Assembly (NCBI GenBank): GCA_012184525.1
Contig: WOFQ01000023.1
Coordinates: 467,321-531,320 of the forward strand
DNA length: 64,000 nt
Direction of reading: 5' to 3'
Source: Xenoacremonium recifei
Lineage: Eukaryota; Ascomycota; Sordariomycetes; Hypocreales; Nectriaceae
Under the pieces are notes generated by a model, which did no database searches, was not told where the DNA came from, and was given only the letters and a program-made list of their open reading frames with translations. The position numbers and the translations under genes were made by a program. The number at the start of each line of letters is the position of its first letter. The first letter of the stretch is position 1. This document shows positions 11,312 through 23,228 of this stretch, piece by piece.

Positions 11312-11805
11312 GATAAGAGAGACTAAACAAGCCAACAACTACAACCTCAATATGTCCTGAAGCTAGCATGTTATTTTGCTGCGACAATATGCTTAGTACC
11401 GAGATTTGCAGACTTTAGCCCCGCCGCCATTTGTCTTGAGGGTTTACTCAGTTACCACATCAATCTCGGACCCAATTGTGACTTTCCTTGTCCAGTTAGA
11501 CAGCTGAACAAGCATTCCTGTTACTGGACAAACGGCGACGTCTCTCTATCGGGCCTGTCGGCGGCTTCGGCGATCTCTTCTGGCGGCTTGTCCTCCGTGC
11601 TGAGGGTCCCGATTGCATCGGAGGGACGCCTAACGCCCGACGCTAGGGAAACCTCCGTCGCCCAATGACGTCCACAACGAAGCCACCGGGATTCGAGCCC
11701 CAGCACGGTAACAGAAGCCAGAGAGGGCCTTTGTTCTTTTCCTTTTGGACGGATACCTAACTCGGATTCTATACTCATTGTTGCTATTGCCATTGCGTGT
11801 TCACT
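11312..11805. other. Promoter region of the aminotransferase gene
   Basis: This is non-coding sequence between the regulator stop and the aminotransferase ATG. It is CGG/GCC-rich at about 11540-11640, with several CGGCGG and CGCC triplets that could be zinc-cluster sites, but no exact repeat was found. A CTCGAATCCC run on the minus strand resembles a tRNA T-arm, yet no cloverleaf surrounds it. Confidence 0.4.
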
Positions 11806-13281
11806 ATGGGCAGTCTTCCCAGCAACGATGTCGCGAAACCAGCGAACTTGATCAATTTGCAGCTGGGTTGGCCGTCGCCCCGGCTCTTCGCTGCTAGCGG
11901 CCTCTTGGATGGTGCCAAAGAGGTCTTAACCTCTGATGTTGAGACTGCCGCAGCTCTCATTTATGGGCCGCATGTCGGCCATCCGCCTCTTCGCAAGAGC
12001 GTTGCTCAGTGGCTTTCATCGGTCTACTCTAAGCCTATTGACTACGAGAGAATATGCATTAACAATGGCGCATCTGCAAACCTTTCCAATGTGATGTTGA
12101 AGTTCACAGACACCTCGTACACAAGGAGGATCTTCATGGTGGAACCCACCTACTTCCTTGCTTGTCCCATCTTCGAAGATAATGGGTTTCAAGGAAAGCT
12201 GAGGGGTGTACCTGAGGACAATGAAGAAGGATTAGATATCGAATTACTCCGGCGCGAGCTGGCTGTCGCTGAAAAGAGCGCAATCGAGGAAGCGAAACGG
12301 AGCGGAAAACCAGATGTTCCAACCCTGAAAGTCGGCAAGACGTACCCGAAGATCTACAAATATGTTATTTATATTGTGCCGACCTTCTCGAATCCTAGCG
12401 GTAAGACACTGTCGCTCAGAATGCGAAGAGACCTTGTTGCTCTGGCGAGAGAGTACGATGCGCTTGTTGTCTCGGACGATGTATATGACTTTCTCAGCTG
12501 GCCCGAGGATCCGTCCGCACCGGATCATGAGGTTGCGACTGTACCTCCCCGATTGATTGATATCGATTTCGAGATGGAGGGGCAGACACAATGGGGCAAC
12601 ACAATCAGCAATGGATCGTTTTCCAAGGTTATTGGACCCGGCGTTCGGGTAGGATGGGCTGATTGCACTCCTGCATTTGCACGAGAACTGGCCGAAGTGT
12701 GAGTTGCTACTATTTTCTAGAACGCTTCCATGCTAATTATCATGCACAGAGGGTCTTCGAGTTCCGGCGGCGCACCATCACATCTCACATCCACGTTTGT
12801 TGACAAGATGCTTCGAAGTGGATACCTCGACGGTTATATCAAGGATACCCTGATACCTACGTATCGGAAACGGTACTACGTGCTCATGCGTACAATCCGC
12901 GAACTCCTTGTTCCTCTAGGGGTCAGTATTGAAGTCAATGTGCCCAAGGATGCCACGAAGGCAACCGCAGGCGGTTTTTTCACCTACCTCAGACTCCCTC
13001 AGGGCTTCCCTTACGCGAGGACCGTGGCCGCCATCGCCATGAAGGAAAGGAATTTGCGAATCGCATTTGGGCATATGTTTGCTGTTACAGGTGACGGACA
13101 GAGTGCGGAAAGGGCAGAATCTCGAGATGGCTTTGCAGGCTGCATTAGGCTGTGCTGGGCGTGGCATGAGGAAGAAGAAATTAGAGAAGGCATCGCGAGG
13201 CTGGCACAAACGATTATTGACATCAAACAGAGACTTGAGAGGGGAGAAACCATCAAGGAACCCAGTATTGGGATTCGATAG
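11806..13281 (+). CDS. PLP-dependent aminotransferase, class I/II fold (2-aminoadipate transaminase-like)
   Basis: Exons 11806-12698 and 12750-13281 (51-bp intron) give 474 residues. The fold-type-I pattern is complete. A YGPHVGHPPLR substrate-side segment is followed by INNGASANL, a PTFSNPSGKTL strand with the PLP-ring Asn, a VVSDDVYDFLSW strand carrying the cofactor Asp and Tyr, and GSFSKVIGPGVRVGW. K274 of the last is the expected Schiff-base lysine, and the arginine downstream binds the phosphate. Related fungal proteins transfer amino groups from dicarboxylic or bulky amino acids to 2-oxo acids in the cytosol. The true substrate is unknown. The 12 residues or so before VAKPANL contain no targeting signal. 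The HpcH/HpaI aldolase nearby would suit the 2-oxo-acid product. Confidence 0.88.
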
Positions 13282-13611
13282 TCTTCATGCAATTGAAACT
13301 TGCCGATTTAGGAACCCTTTCTCTGCACTTTACCTGTATTCAAATTGGATTAACCAGTAATTACAATGTGCGGGGTACTTTTCCATTTACGAGTCTCAGA
13401 ACAGCTGTAGGCGAGAAGAATGCACGAAGAACGAAATTGGATACCGTATAAGCAGATGATTTCTTCCAGCTCAATTACTCTTTTTGGTAGAACACATAAA
13501 AGCCAAATTCGAATCTAATTTCACTACCAAGGGCACGTAGTTCCAAGATATAAATTCCACTCTCCCACTGTGTTGCTATTCTGATCTCTTATCTTGCCGT
13601 TATATATTGAA
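13282..13611. other. Short region between convergent aminotransferase and MFS genes
   Basis: This contains the 3' flanks of the two convergent genes and is AT-rich. No gene or conserved element was seen. Confidence 0.5.
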
Positions 13612-15799
13612 CTACATAATAGTAGATGAGTTTCGAACAGGCTCAATGGCACCCTCAAGCTTATTGTCGATCTCAGCTTGCTTGATGTCTTCCTCAGTTG
13701 GCTTAGAACCCTCAATTGGAGGCTCAGCACTTGCTTCTTCAGCTTCTTGGCGGAGCTGTCGCTTGTGAAGATAATCGGTGATAGCTGCGCGAGAAATTAG
13801 TATTTGCTTGAAATGCAGTTCCAGAAAACGAGACTGCTAGGACTTACCAACCAGGATAATGGCCATAAGCGCAAACGCCAAGATGGAAGGAAAACCTCGT
13901 TCGAACTTGGGCGCCATCGTCTGAGGGAAGATAAGAATGGGGAGGAACGAGTCTAGTATCATTTAGTTTGGTTTCGTGTCTTCAAATACAGAAACTGTGC
14001 TTACTAGTTGCATAGAAGAGCCCATTCATGCTCGAAATGGTCAAGGCGCGCTCTTCAGCGTTGCCTTTGTTGATCTCGTTGGCCCAGGTCTGGATCGTTG
14101 TTAGCACCAATATGCCGTTAACGAGAAAGGATCATACCCATGTGACAGCGGTCACGTAGCCACCGGCGACCAGGAAGAATGCGACAACGCACGCAGCGTG
14201 GTTGGCAGGAAAAGCGGTAAGAATGGAAGAGCCGATGACGGTCATAAACAACTAGTTCCAGCTATGAGCCAGTGAAAAGGGCTCAAGGTATCCTGGAAAC
14301 TCACCAACGGTCCCATAATCCACAAGGGACGGTTTCCCGTCAAGTCTGAGAAGAAACCCCAAGAAAAGTCGGTAATCATGGTGAACAGGTTGGCGCAGGC
14401 TGGAATAACATTCCTCTGCGTCACACTATACCCTTCGTCCTCTGGTATGGTCAGCGTGATTCTACGACACTCAGAAATGGACTCACTCAGGTAAATGGCG
14501 AAGTAGCTATTGGCCTGACAAGAGTTACCGTACTGGGAGAACGGGTCAGCCTCTATCGATTCATACTCTCGGTGTTCCCGACTTACGAAGATGTACATTA
14601 TACACAGCATCCACCAGCGCCAGTTCCCAAACATGCGTTTGGCAAGTTTAAGATCCAGTACTCCTGTAATTTCTGCCTTGCCTTGTTTCGCTGCTCGTTG
14701 CAGGGCAATCTGCTTGTCCTCCTCTGTGATGTACCATGAGGTGGTATTGTGAGGATAGTCGGGAAGAAGGAACCACACCGACAGAGCAACTGGAAGTGAC
14801 ATGCAACCACACACTAAGAAGAGTCAGACTTATTCCACTTCTTTCTTTCCGCAGTGTTGACTCACCGATGTACAGCCATCTCCATCCCGCGACTCCGAGA
14901 CGTCCGTCCAGAGAATTATAGATACCAGCCTGAAGGAAACCCGAGGTAGCTTGGCCGAAGAATCCGGTGATGTGCCAGATAGCGATGCGTTTGGCAAGTT
15001 CAGTCTTGGTATACCACGATCCGAGGAGGAAAATGATGATAGGCGAGAAACCGGATTCGAAGAGGCCAATCATGAATCTAAATGCGTACATCTGCTGACT
15101 ATTCTGAGCGCCGGCTTGAGCAAAGCTAGATCCATTCACGTTAATTCGAAGTTGTCGAGTGAAGGGAAAGAGTGGTGGGACTTACGTAAATGCAGTCCAG
15201 CCCAATTCGCAGATCACGATGAATAGACGCGGCGGGACTTTGAGACCGATGATGTTGGAGGGGATTTGCATGATTGCAAAGGCAATCGTATAGCACACTG
15301 CACGGGTTAGCATAATCATTACAGTGGATTATCAGTAGGGTTGAACACACTTAACATGTAGGTGTATTCATTCCCTTCAATGCCCAAATCCTCCTTCATT
15401 CCACTGACATCTGCCGTCAAGTTAGCCAATCGGAACCACAACAGCGCGTTTAACGGGGTAACAAACAGGCATTGGTAAGGTTGCTCTGGTCAATATACTT
15501 CATCCACTGGAGTCTAGTTAGATGCCAAGTCATTGAACCAACCAATGAATTCTCTCACCCAGCCAAAGGTTGCACAGATCAGAATGCCGAAGTCCAATTT
15601 CCTCACGAGCGCCCGTTCCTAATGACCAGTGTAAGCCCGGAACGAGTATTCAAAGGCTGTCGAGCACTACCTTGGGGCTCTTGAGATGCTGGTCAGCATC
15701 CCATAGGTGGTAAAGAACTTTCTTCCAAAACGATACCTCCTGCGGCGGAACAAATTCCTGGACCGCAGGGGCTGATGTCGACTCCTTGTCGCTGGCCAT
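13612..15799 (-). CDS. MFS transporter, allantoate permease-like (anion:cation symporter) family
   Basis: The gene is read on the minus strand from ATG 15799, in a strong CACCATGG context, to the stop at 13612, split by about a dozen short introns. Diagnostic pieces in order are: LDFGILICATFGWW; MKYIDQSNLTNA (the TM1 motif of the Dal5/anion:cation symporter group); PSNIIGLKVPPRLF; RFMIGLFESGFSPIIIFLLGSWYTKTELAKR (the loop of the first half); GWRWLYI; and the C-terminal WTWANEINKG...LPILIFPQTMAPKF. The tail is charged and cytoplasmic. Such proteins take up small organic anions (allantoate, nicotinate, pantothenate, amino-acid derivatives) across the plasma membrane. It is convergent with the aminotransferase and co-oriented with the aldolase. 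Individual exon ends are approximate, and an upstream ATG at 15841 is possible. Confidence 0.85.
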
Positions 15800-16475
15800 G
15801 GTGACAAAATTAGACAGACTGCTAGGAGAGATGGATTCCATTCGACAAGAGGTTTCGGCAAACTACTACCTTATGTCTTAAATAGACTTGGGTTACATGG
15901 ACCGATACAACTGAGCAGTCGCTAAGCATATCTTTGTAACCCCTTCAGCGGGTCTTTTATCTGGCAGTTCCTCCGTCGCTAGTTCATCGTGCCAGATTTA
16001 TCAAGCCCGACCAATCGCTGTGTGGCATGATATCTCGGGACCCGTCGCCAGGAAATGCGGAGGAGTATGCCTATCATTACTCCACGGTTTAGCTCTGATC
16101 CTGCTCTTGTCGGAGGTGTGGAGTTCCACCGCTTGTTCAACTGATCGAAGGCCTCGGGCTCTACGGACAACACCGACGTAAGATTGAATGAGGGGATCAG
16201 ACCAGCAGTGGCAACTCTTCTGGCGGAGCCCGGGAATTTATGTATCACGGAGATAAGTCAATGGCTGAGCGTCTGCCTCGTACGCTGAGACTGCGTGTCC
16301 AAGATAGCCACTGCGATTCTACGAGTTATATTCTTGAATGAAGTACGGTTAAAATTCCAAGGTAATTCTCTAGACTTGGTTTTATAAATCTGAGTATTTA
16401 TATTCTAAGTAGTTTTGAGAACATTTTATTTCTACTGTTGGCTTTGAGCCTAGATCCAATGAACGGCCTATTGTC
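15800..16475. other. Region between MFS promoter and aldolase 3' end
   Basis: This contains the promoter of the minus-strand MFS gene and the 3' flank of the aldolase gene. The 15979-16248 minus frame has no recognisable motif. No repeated element was seen. Confidence 0.4.
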
Positions 16476-17616
16476 CTACTCTAAACGTGTCGAGATTTCA
16501 TTCATAGCCTTGGCTTGCTTCGTCATACCGGCGAGCAGCATAGCCAAATCTCGTCCAGCCATAGCAAAACTGAAACCTAAGTTAGTATCTCTTCGAGAGT
16601 ATCCTTTCTGGTAGACATACCGAACAAGGGAATGTCGCTTAGCAAAAGTCTCTAAGAGATCTGGCCGAGGCTCCAATCCACCTAGCCCAACGAACACTTT
16701 TCGGCCGTTGATACTAGCTTTCTCAGCTGCAACAGCGACTTTGGCAACAGCCGAATGAAACGCCTCGGAATCATATTGTCCCGGAATACCCATCCTATAT
16801 GGCCATATGAGCATATTATACTAATAAAACATGAAGTGGACTTACTCCATGCAGAGATCGGCACATCCAATGAATAGCGCGTCAATACCTGGAACGGCAG
16901 CAATCTCTCTGCCACACTATTAGATTGGGCTCTAAGAGGGAACGTGTCTAGTGACACTTACTCAACGTTGCTCACTGCCTTTGGAGATTCGATCATTGGC
17001 ATGATCATCACCGACTCGTTGACAACCTCAGCGATGGCTGCATATGACAGCTGCGTGGTATATTGGGTCATGGCCGTCACCATGGTGACAGATCGGTGGC
17101 CCTGGAAAGTGTTAGCTATGAGAAAGCCCCTGAGATAATCGAAAGACGAAGCCATAGCCTTACTTACCAGGGGAGGGAACTTGGCGGCATTGACACATAT
17201 TCTGGCCTGCTCAACAGTATCGACGTGTGGCACAATGATGGCCTGGGCCCCCGAATCGAGACAGCGAGAGATCCATTCAGGAGCACATGTCGGGACAACA
17301 ACCATAGGCGTAATACTTCGAGAGCGAATTAGTTTGACAGGCCTGGAAAAGACGCGTAAGTTTAGAGCACTAACCCCACGTTTAGACAAGAAACCGCAAT
17401 GTCTTTCATGGTCTCCATGCTCATGGCCATGTGCTCAAGGTTCATCAACACCGCCGAATACCCTGCTCTCTTGGCAACGAGTGGCATCTCAGTGGAGAAC
17501 GCCACCCGAAGTCCAAATGAGTGAGCAAGCTTGTTGTCAAGCATGACCTGCTTGACTATACTGGGACGGCAGACTTCTCTTGCCAACTCCATCTGGTCAT
17601 TGGGTACAGAAGACAT
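16476..17616 (-). CDS. HpcH/HpaI-family aldolase (2-oxo-acid aldolase / citrate-lyase beta-like)
   Basis: Six exons, starting 17616-17375 and 17342 onward, assemble into a TIM-barrel aldolase. The segments read VAFSTEMPLVAKRAGYSAVLMNLEH, TPMVVVPTCAPEWISRCLDSGAQAIIVPHVDT, PPLGHRSVTM, MIMPMIESPKAVSNVEEIAAVPGIDALFIGCADL, and a final RFAMAGRDLAMLLAG. The Glu of PMIES and the Asp of CADL are the usual divalent-metal ligands, and GIDALFIG is the family's signature strand. These class II enzymes cleave 4-hydroxy-2-oxo acids to pyruvate plus an aldehyde, or run the reverse. No mitochondrial or peroxisomal signal is obvious. The N-terminus could begin upstream at 17694. Placement beside an aminotransferase and an anion-type transporter suggests a catabolic role. 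Confidence 0.85.
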
Positions 17617-19668
17617 GTCGGCGGTGTGTCCTGTAATTTTGCCCCTGAAATACAGCGTGAGGATCAATAACAGCAGGTTAGTGCAACACCTCACACTGAG
17701 TGCATGTGGTAATAGTTTTGTTCGAGTTCAGGCAAAGCAATCACAGGGCGTCTATGATAAGCGCTTTCACTACATGCTTAAAGAGTTCATCGGACTTCAT
17801 TCGGCGACACTGAAGCTCTCAATTGGATATCTTCCAATGTTGCTAGATGCATGTCGGCGGTACGCCGATGGAGCCTATCTTCGGGCAGGATCCCGATGGT
17901 ATCTGGGCAGCCCGAAGCTGTTTCTCCACATGAGCGATGCTACATCGCATCGAACCATGGCTCGCATGTCCTCGTGACCCTTGCTCATGAGACTCTCAAT
18001 GAATACTGGGAGCATAAACAAGACAAGCCCGTCCTGAAAAGGGCCCGTGGCGGCTTGATTTGATCAACCTAACGACAATCGTACGGAGTAGGTGAACGCC
18101 TGGATGCTCAGGTGGCTCTGAAGGATTTAGGGTTACAGACGGCTAGTGGGCTTTCTTGCCTCGTAAACGGGCGGAGACCAAATGCGCCAGCAAACTGGAC
18201 TGATCGAAACTCGAAAGCATCTAATGGCCTTTGAGCAGCGGCTAGAATTCTCTGCCTAGAATGCGATATTACTTTGTGTATTGCATCTCAGCATGGATTG
18301 CAAAAAGGCAGGACGTCCTATGCGATGGATGCTTGGTAGGTCGGGAAAAAAGCCACGTCTACATTGAATTGTTCCAGAACGGTCTTCAGAAGATCATAAT
18401 CTCCTCCTTATTGAGCTTTGCATTACAATGACAGATCCTAGTACTATGGGTAAGGTAACGAGTCTGTGGCTTCCAGCCTTGGCCAATTGATCGGTGGACT
18501 GTTCCCTCTTGTTTCGGACAAGGACAGCGTCTTCTACATTAACGGGGATGGAAGCAGATCGGCCCACCGCTCCCGTACGCTATCCCCCTGAGCCGCAAAC
18601 GCCGGTCCTGAATGCTTGAAATACATGTTCGTCTAGGGTAACATGCCTTCTAAGAGCTAAGAGTCTTGAAGATAGAGTAGATGGGTTAAACAAGACGAGC
18701 CTGTGTCGATTGTCTGTAAAGCAAGTGGTCCAGTCTTGTATTATACCGTTCTTACAGACTTGGTTGACATTGCCCGCTAGAACTTCTTGAAGCAGCTCAA
18801 CAGCTCATTATTATTGGGGCCCGGGATGACATGTTGCTAAAAAAAAGAAGTCTTCACTTGGCTGTTTGAACTTCCCTAAGAAGAGCTCTCACCATACTTT
18901 ACAATTCTCCGGAAGTAATGATCGTTACGTTGACCTTTGCTGCAGATAAATTGACAGCACCAGAGCTTACGTGTAGAGATCACGGGAGGTCGCGCAGGCC
19001 TACGGAGTACTTTGAGCGACACATCCGGATTCCGGGCCTGTGACGTTGGATTCCACTCGCGGGAGTTAAGCTTGAATGGAAGCCAAGTGAGAAGTGGCGC
19101 AGAATCGCCGGAATCATCGGGTGATTTTATTCCCATTGGCTGCAAGAGGATGAATTCCAGCTCAAGGCCCTCCATGACATGGTTGACTTAAATGACCAGG
19201 ACTTCGGCGCCACAGCTGAATTACGCAGCCCCTGTCGCGTCATCAGCGGGCTTTGCACCTAATGGACGTCATTCTAGGGCTCTCAAAGGCCTGGCAGAGC
19301 AAACCGCTGGGACTCTCCCCCACATCGGGAACGGAAAGCCCACCTAAACTACCGACCAAGTGCCGCGCCTACACCGAATACAGCCATCTCCTCCGGAACT
19401 GCTGCCACTGCTGGGCAACAGAGGCTGAGCAGAAGGACATTTCCATGCGCAGGGCAGAGTGGCATTGACCACGCATGCTCGTGTTGACGCGTGGAAACAT
19501 GGCAAAGTCAGTTGACAGGATCCACGATGTATACGTAGCCGCACGATGGAGAGGAAGAGCTTGAAAATCTTCATATAACGCGGGAGAACTCACAATGGTG
19601 CCAGGAGGTGCCGGAATTGCATCGCCTAACTCCAAGTAAATCCAGCTTCAACTAAGAGAATCCCGAAA
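17617..19668. other. Two-kilobase intergenic region without a supported gene
   Basis: Short frames occur on both strands (17531-17977 plus, 18876-19175 minus), but none shows a domain, signal peptide or plausible splice chain. The last 100 bp includes a CATATAAC TATA-like run about 95 bp before the tannase ATG. One CCCCAC (CreA-type GTGGGG on the other strand) lies near 19320. Confidence 0.45.
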
Positions 19669-21420
19669 ATGCGGCGATCTGCTCTCGCGACTCTGGCCGT
19701 CTCCGCGGCGGCTAACGCAACGTCTCTCGCAGATGTTTGCACAACTTCCAACGTTCAGGCCGCCCTGCCCGCTAACGGCACTATTCTCGGCATCGAATTG
19801 ATCCCCTCCAGTGTCACAGCTGCCGCTGTCTACAATGCCTCCACCAGCGCTGGCATGAGCACCAGCGGCTCATCATCATCGAGCGTCTCTTACTGCAATG
19901 TCACCGTTTCATACACTCATACCGGCAAGGGCGACACCGTCGTCTTGAAATATGCTTTCCCGAGTCCTTCTGACTATAAGAACCGTTTCTACGTCGCTGG
20001 AGGAGGTGGTTTCTCTCTGTCCACTGATGCTACTGGTGGCCTCTCTTACGGCGCTGCCGGTGGTGCAACTGATGCTGGATACGATGCCTTATCCGGGGTC
20101 AGCTACGACGAGGTCGTCCTTTACGGCAATGGCTCAATCAACTGGGATGCCACCTACATGTTCAGTTACCAGGCACTAGGAGAGATGACTGTCGTCGGCA
20201 AAGCGGTCAGCAAAGGATTCTACGGCTTGTCAGATGACACCAAAGTATACACGTACTTCGAGGGCTGCTCTGATGGTGGACGCGAGGGTATGAGCCAGGT
20301 ACAGCGTTGGGGTGAGGAATACGACGGAGTTATTGCAGGTGCTCCGGCTTTCCGTTTCGCCCAGCAACAGGTCCATCACGTTTTCTCGTCCGAGGTTGAG
20401 AAAACACTGGATTATTATCCTCCCCCTTGCGAGCTTGACAAGATTGTCAACGCTACTATCAAGGCCTGCGACCCCCTCGATGGCAGAACCGATGGCGTCG
20501 TCTCTCGAACGGATCTTTGCATGCTCAACTTCAACTTGAGCTCCATTATTGGCGAATCCTACTACTGCGCCGCAGAGACTGCCACTTCGCTCGGATTTGG
20601 CTTCAGCAGCAAGCGTGCCGAAGGTAGCACCACGAGCTACGAGCCTGAGCAGAACGGCACTGTTTCGGCAGAGGGTGTTGCCGTTGCCCAAGCTATTTAC
20701 AACGGACTTCACAACTCCGAGGGCCAGCGAGCGTATCTTTCTTGGCAAATTGCATCCGAGCTTGGAGACGCTGCTACGGTCTACAACTCGGACACCGACA
20801 CTTGGGAGCTGAGCATTCCATCTACCGGCGGTGAATACGTCACCAAGTTCGTCGAGCTGCTCGATCTCGATAACCTCTCCAACCTCGACAATGTCACATA
20901 CGATACCCTGGTTGACTGGATGAACACGGGAATGATCCGATACTTGGATAGTCTGCAAACCACCTTGCCTGACCTTCGACCCTTCAAGTCTAGCGGTGGC
21001 AAGCTTTTACACTACCACGGCGAGTCTGACCCTAGCATTCCTTCTGCGTCCTCGGTCCACTACTGGCAGTCCGTCCGCGCCATCATGGGAGAGGACAACT
21101 TTGAGGCCCTGGCGGATTGGTACCAGTTTTACCTCGTCCCCGGCGCTGCCCACTGCGGTACAAACTCCCTCCAGCCTGGCCCCTACCCGGAGGACAACAT
21201 GGAGATCATGATTGACTGGGTTGAGAATGGAGTCAAGCCGTCGCGCCTTAACGCAACCGTATCCTCGGGTACATATGAGGGCGAGACGCAGATGCTGTGC
21301 CAGTGGCCAACTCGCCCGCTCTGGCATAGCAACAGCTCTACTTTCGAGTGTGTCAATGACCAGGCGTCGATTGACAGCTGGACCTATACATTCCCTGCTT
21401 TCAAGCTTCCAGTTTACTAA
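19669..21420 (+). CDS. Secreted tannase / feruloyl esterase family protein
   Basis: A single exon of 583 residues. Residues 1-17 (MRRSALATLAVSAAANA) form a short signal peptide, followed by the family opening ADVCTTSNVQAALP. The nucleophile elbow is GCSDGG with Ser201 next to Cys200. The acid is Asp454 in HGESDPSIP, and the base is His495 in GAAHC next to Cys496. This is the CS-D-HC triad with bridging disulfide that defines the tannase/FAE family. A Ca-site-like PLDGRTDGV segment lies in the lid. Length and N-glycosylation sequons fit a secreted esterase acting on galloyl or cinnamoyl esters of plant tannins or cell wall. Tannase versus feruloyl esterase cannot be decided from sequence alone. 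It has no introns, unlike most neighbours. Confidence 0.93.
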   Translation: MRRSALATLAVSAAANATSLADVCTTSNVQAALPANGTILGIELIPSSVTAAAVYNASTSAGMSTSGSSSSSVSYCNVTVSYTHTGKGDTVVLKYAFPSPSDYKNRFYVAGGGGFSLSTDATGGLSYGAAGGATDAGYDALSGVSYDEVVLYGNGSINWDATYMFSYQALGEMTVVGKAVSKGFYGLSDDTKVYTYFEGCSDGGREGMSQVQRWGEEYDGVIAGAPAFRFAQQQVHHVFSSEVEKTLDYYPPPCELDKIVNATIKACDPLDGRTDGVVSRTDLCMLNFNLSSIIGESYYCAAETATSLGFGFSSKRAEGSTTSYEPEQNGTVSAEGVAVAQAIYNGLHNSEGQRAYLSWQIASELGDAATVYNSDTDTWELSIPSTGGEYVTKFVELLDLDNLSNLDNVTYDTLVDWMNTGMIRYLDSLQTTLPDLRPFKSSGGKLLHYHGESDPSIPSASSVHYWQSVRAIMGEDNFEALADWYQFYLVPGAAHCGTNSLQPGPYPEDNMEIMIDWVENGVKPSRLNATVSSGTYEGETQMLCQWPTRPLWHSNSSTFECVNDQASIDSWTYTFPAFKLPVY

Positions 21421-21745
21421 GGACAACGGGAGTCAACTACAGCGTTGTCGAATTTTTATTGAGCATTACATTCAGTTTCATGTATTTAAATTTCCAAGTT
21501 TTGACACGCATTCATCGTCAGGGAATTGGGCTGCGATAACAAAGCATTCCTTTCAAGGCCAATCCTGGTGGTATTAAGGTAAAAAGGATGGATCGATTCT
21601 TGTCAATTACATTAGCAGCAGTCACTATGTGTGTTTCTATGAGCAATTTGCATTCGGTAACTGAAACTGTGTTTTAAATGAAACGTGTCGCGAGTCTTCC
21701 AGCAGATGAATGTTCCATCTGACTTTCTATCATTCTCTCCGTACT
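21421..21745. other. Short region between convergent tannase and small secreted protein genes
   Basis: This contains the 3' flanks of two convergent genes. It is AT-rich and no element was recognised. Confidence 0.45.
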
Positions 21746-22286
21746 TCAGGGGCCATAGCAACTAGCATAAACAGAGCACGCCCAACTTGCTCCACAAAAC
21801 AAGTCGAAGTTCTGATTGTTGGCCTTGTAACATGTGTACGTATTCCCATTGGCAGTAATAGTTGCAAACTCTTCATCGGTCCCAGCTCCACAGTTGGTGG
21901 CGGTGAAAACGCCATCACCCGAGGGGGTTGGAACTGTAGCCCCAGACGTGCTGCAAGATCCGTCATCGTACAGGAAACTGCTATCATTGCTGTGGTTTTA
22001 TAACCAGGTCAGCGCCAATCCATCAAGTCTCATAGCATGAGCGTAGAATTTTCCTTTAAGTCTTGGGATAGAAGATGAAGAGGATTGCTTACCAGCCGCC
22101 AAGATTATCATCCCCCCAGTGGATGTAAAAATTGTTGATACAGTTAACGCCTCCTTCCCCAATGGGGATGCATTCAGTGCAATAAGAGATTGTGAGCTTT
22201 TCGTCTCTCTTGGATAGGTTCACAGAGGCAGCAACCACCGTGTTCCCCAGAAGGAGGCCAGCGAGTACGTTTTGCTTGAGGAGCAT
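21746..22286 (-). CDS. Small secreted cysteine-rich protein (candidate effector), no known domain
   Basis: Two exons (22286-22093 and 21989-21746, intron of 103 bp) give 145 residues. MLLKQNVLAGLLLGNTVVAA is a signal peptide. LSKR at about residues 24-27 is a plausible Kex2 cleavage site. The mature part has ten cysteines, including paired YCTEC near its start and a closing CGASWACSVYASC cluster, enough for five disulfides. The splice converts an apparent GGW-stop reading into GGC, adding one cysteine. No Pfam-like family is recognised. Size, cysteine content and signal peptide fit the class of fungal small secreted proteins that include effectors, allergens and antimicrobial proteins. Function is unknown. 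It is convergent with the tannase gene. Confidence 0.75.
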
Positions 22287-23228
22287 TATGGGCTTGTGGG
22301 ATTGAATAAATAGCGAGAGGAGGAAGAGACGAATTGCCTGTGGATTAGCTTGTATGCTATGAGTGGCGGACTTCGCACCTTTATACTTTACTGTCATAAT
22401 GTAGATGAATACGTGGTGTCATTCTTGGTTTCGCCTGAGAACTCGTGATGCTGACCGGCATTCCCGAATGTCGGCCGCCCGTCTTACTCTGAGCAAGTGA
22501 GTTACTCAAGACGGGGACAAGAATTAGGCATCGATTTACAGCCAAGAGGTCAATAACACGAGGCAAACATTGATCTTCACATCACCAACCGCAATCGTAA
22601 AACCGAAGGTTACCCTGTCTTCAATCTAATAGGTGGAAGGGTTTCCGCCTCCCCTTTTTGTCGTGATTTCTACCAGTGAAACTGTAACGAAAGAAGCAAG
22701 GCGCAGTCGCTAGTCGCACTAAGTTCTTTGTGGTTCAACGAATCAAACATTAAACCTACCCTTCTTACGTGTGTTTTCGACTATCACCTGACCAAAATGA
22801 TGCTCAGCCCCCACGTCGTATGAAGAAAATTGCCTCTGTTGAATTTTTTGGAGAACAATGTGTAAATAGGCTATACAAAAGGAAACCAGTAGGAACTCTC
22901 GGCGGCGTGGTACGTTTAGATCAATTTGAGGTCGATGGTTTTTAATCTGGCCCGTCAGTAGAATGCTCGGCTACGAAATACGCCGTGGAATATCAACATT
23001 ACAAGTTCAGGACCAAGGTAAGCTCTTGTAGCCCAAGAGTGATTTAAAATAACCTGAAATCCGTCTAAGAATGCAAGGGTAAGAGATCAGAGACTCAAGG
23101 AGCGCATAATAATATCCGATGCTGGGATCACACCGGTCAACTAGGTAGCATGAAGCGAGTGAAAGAGCATTAATAATAACTTCAATTAGGTGCCGGCTCT
23201 CCCCTCCCGAGATCTGAAAATAGTATGA
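22287..23228. other. Intergenic region upstream of the small secreted protein
   Basis: This contains the promoter of the small secreted protein gene and the 3' flank of the ferric reductase. No coding frame with motif support and no notable repeat was seen. Confidence 0.45.

Noticed and set aside
11670..11720. Possible tRNA (T-arm-like CTCGAATCCC on the minus strand)
   Set aside because: No anticodon arm, D arm or acceptor stem can be formed around it. A similar GGTTCGAATC near 45400 also lacks a cloverleaf.
17531..17977. Plus-strand frame of 148 residues over the aldolase start
   Set aside because: It overlaps the aldolase exon on the opposite strand and has no recognisable domain.
20230..20958. 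Long minus-strand frame (242 residues) inside the tannase gene
   Set aside because: It is a shadow of the codon-biased tannase coding strand, where all triad motifs are in the plus frame.
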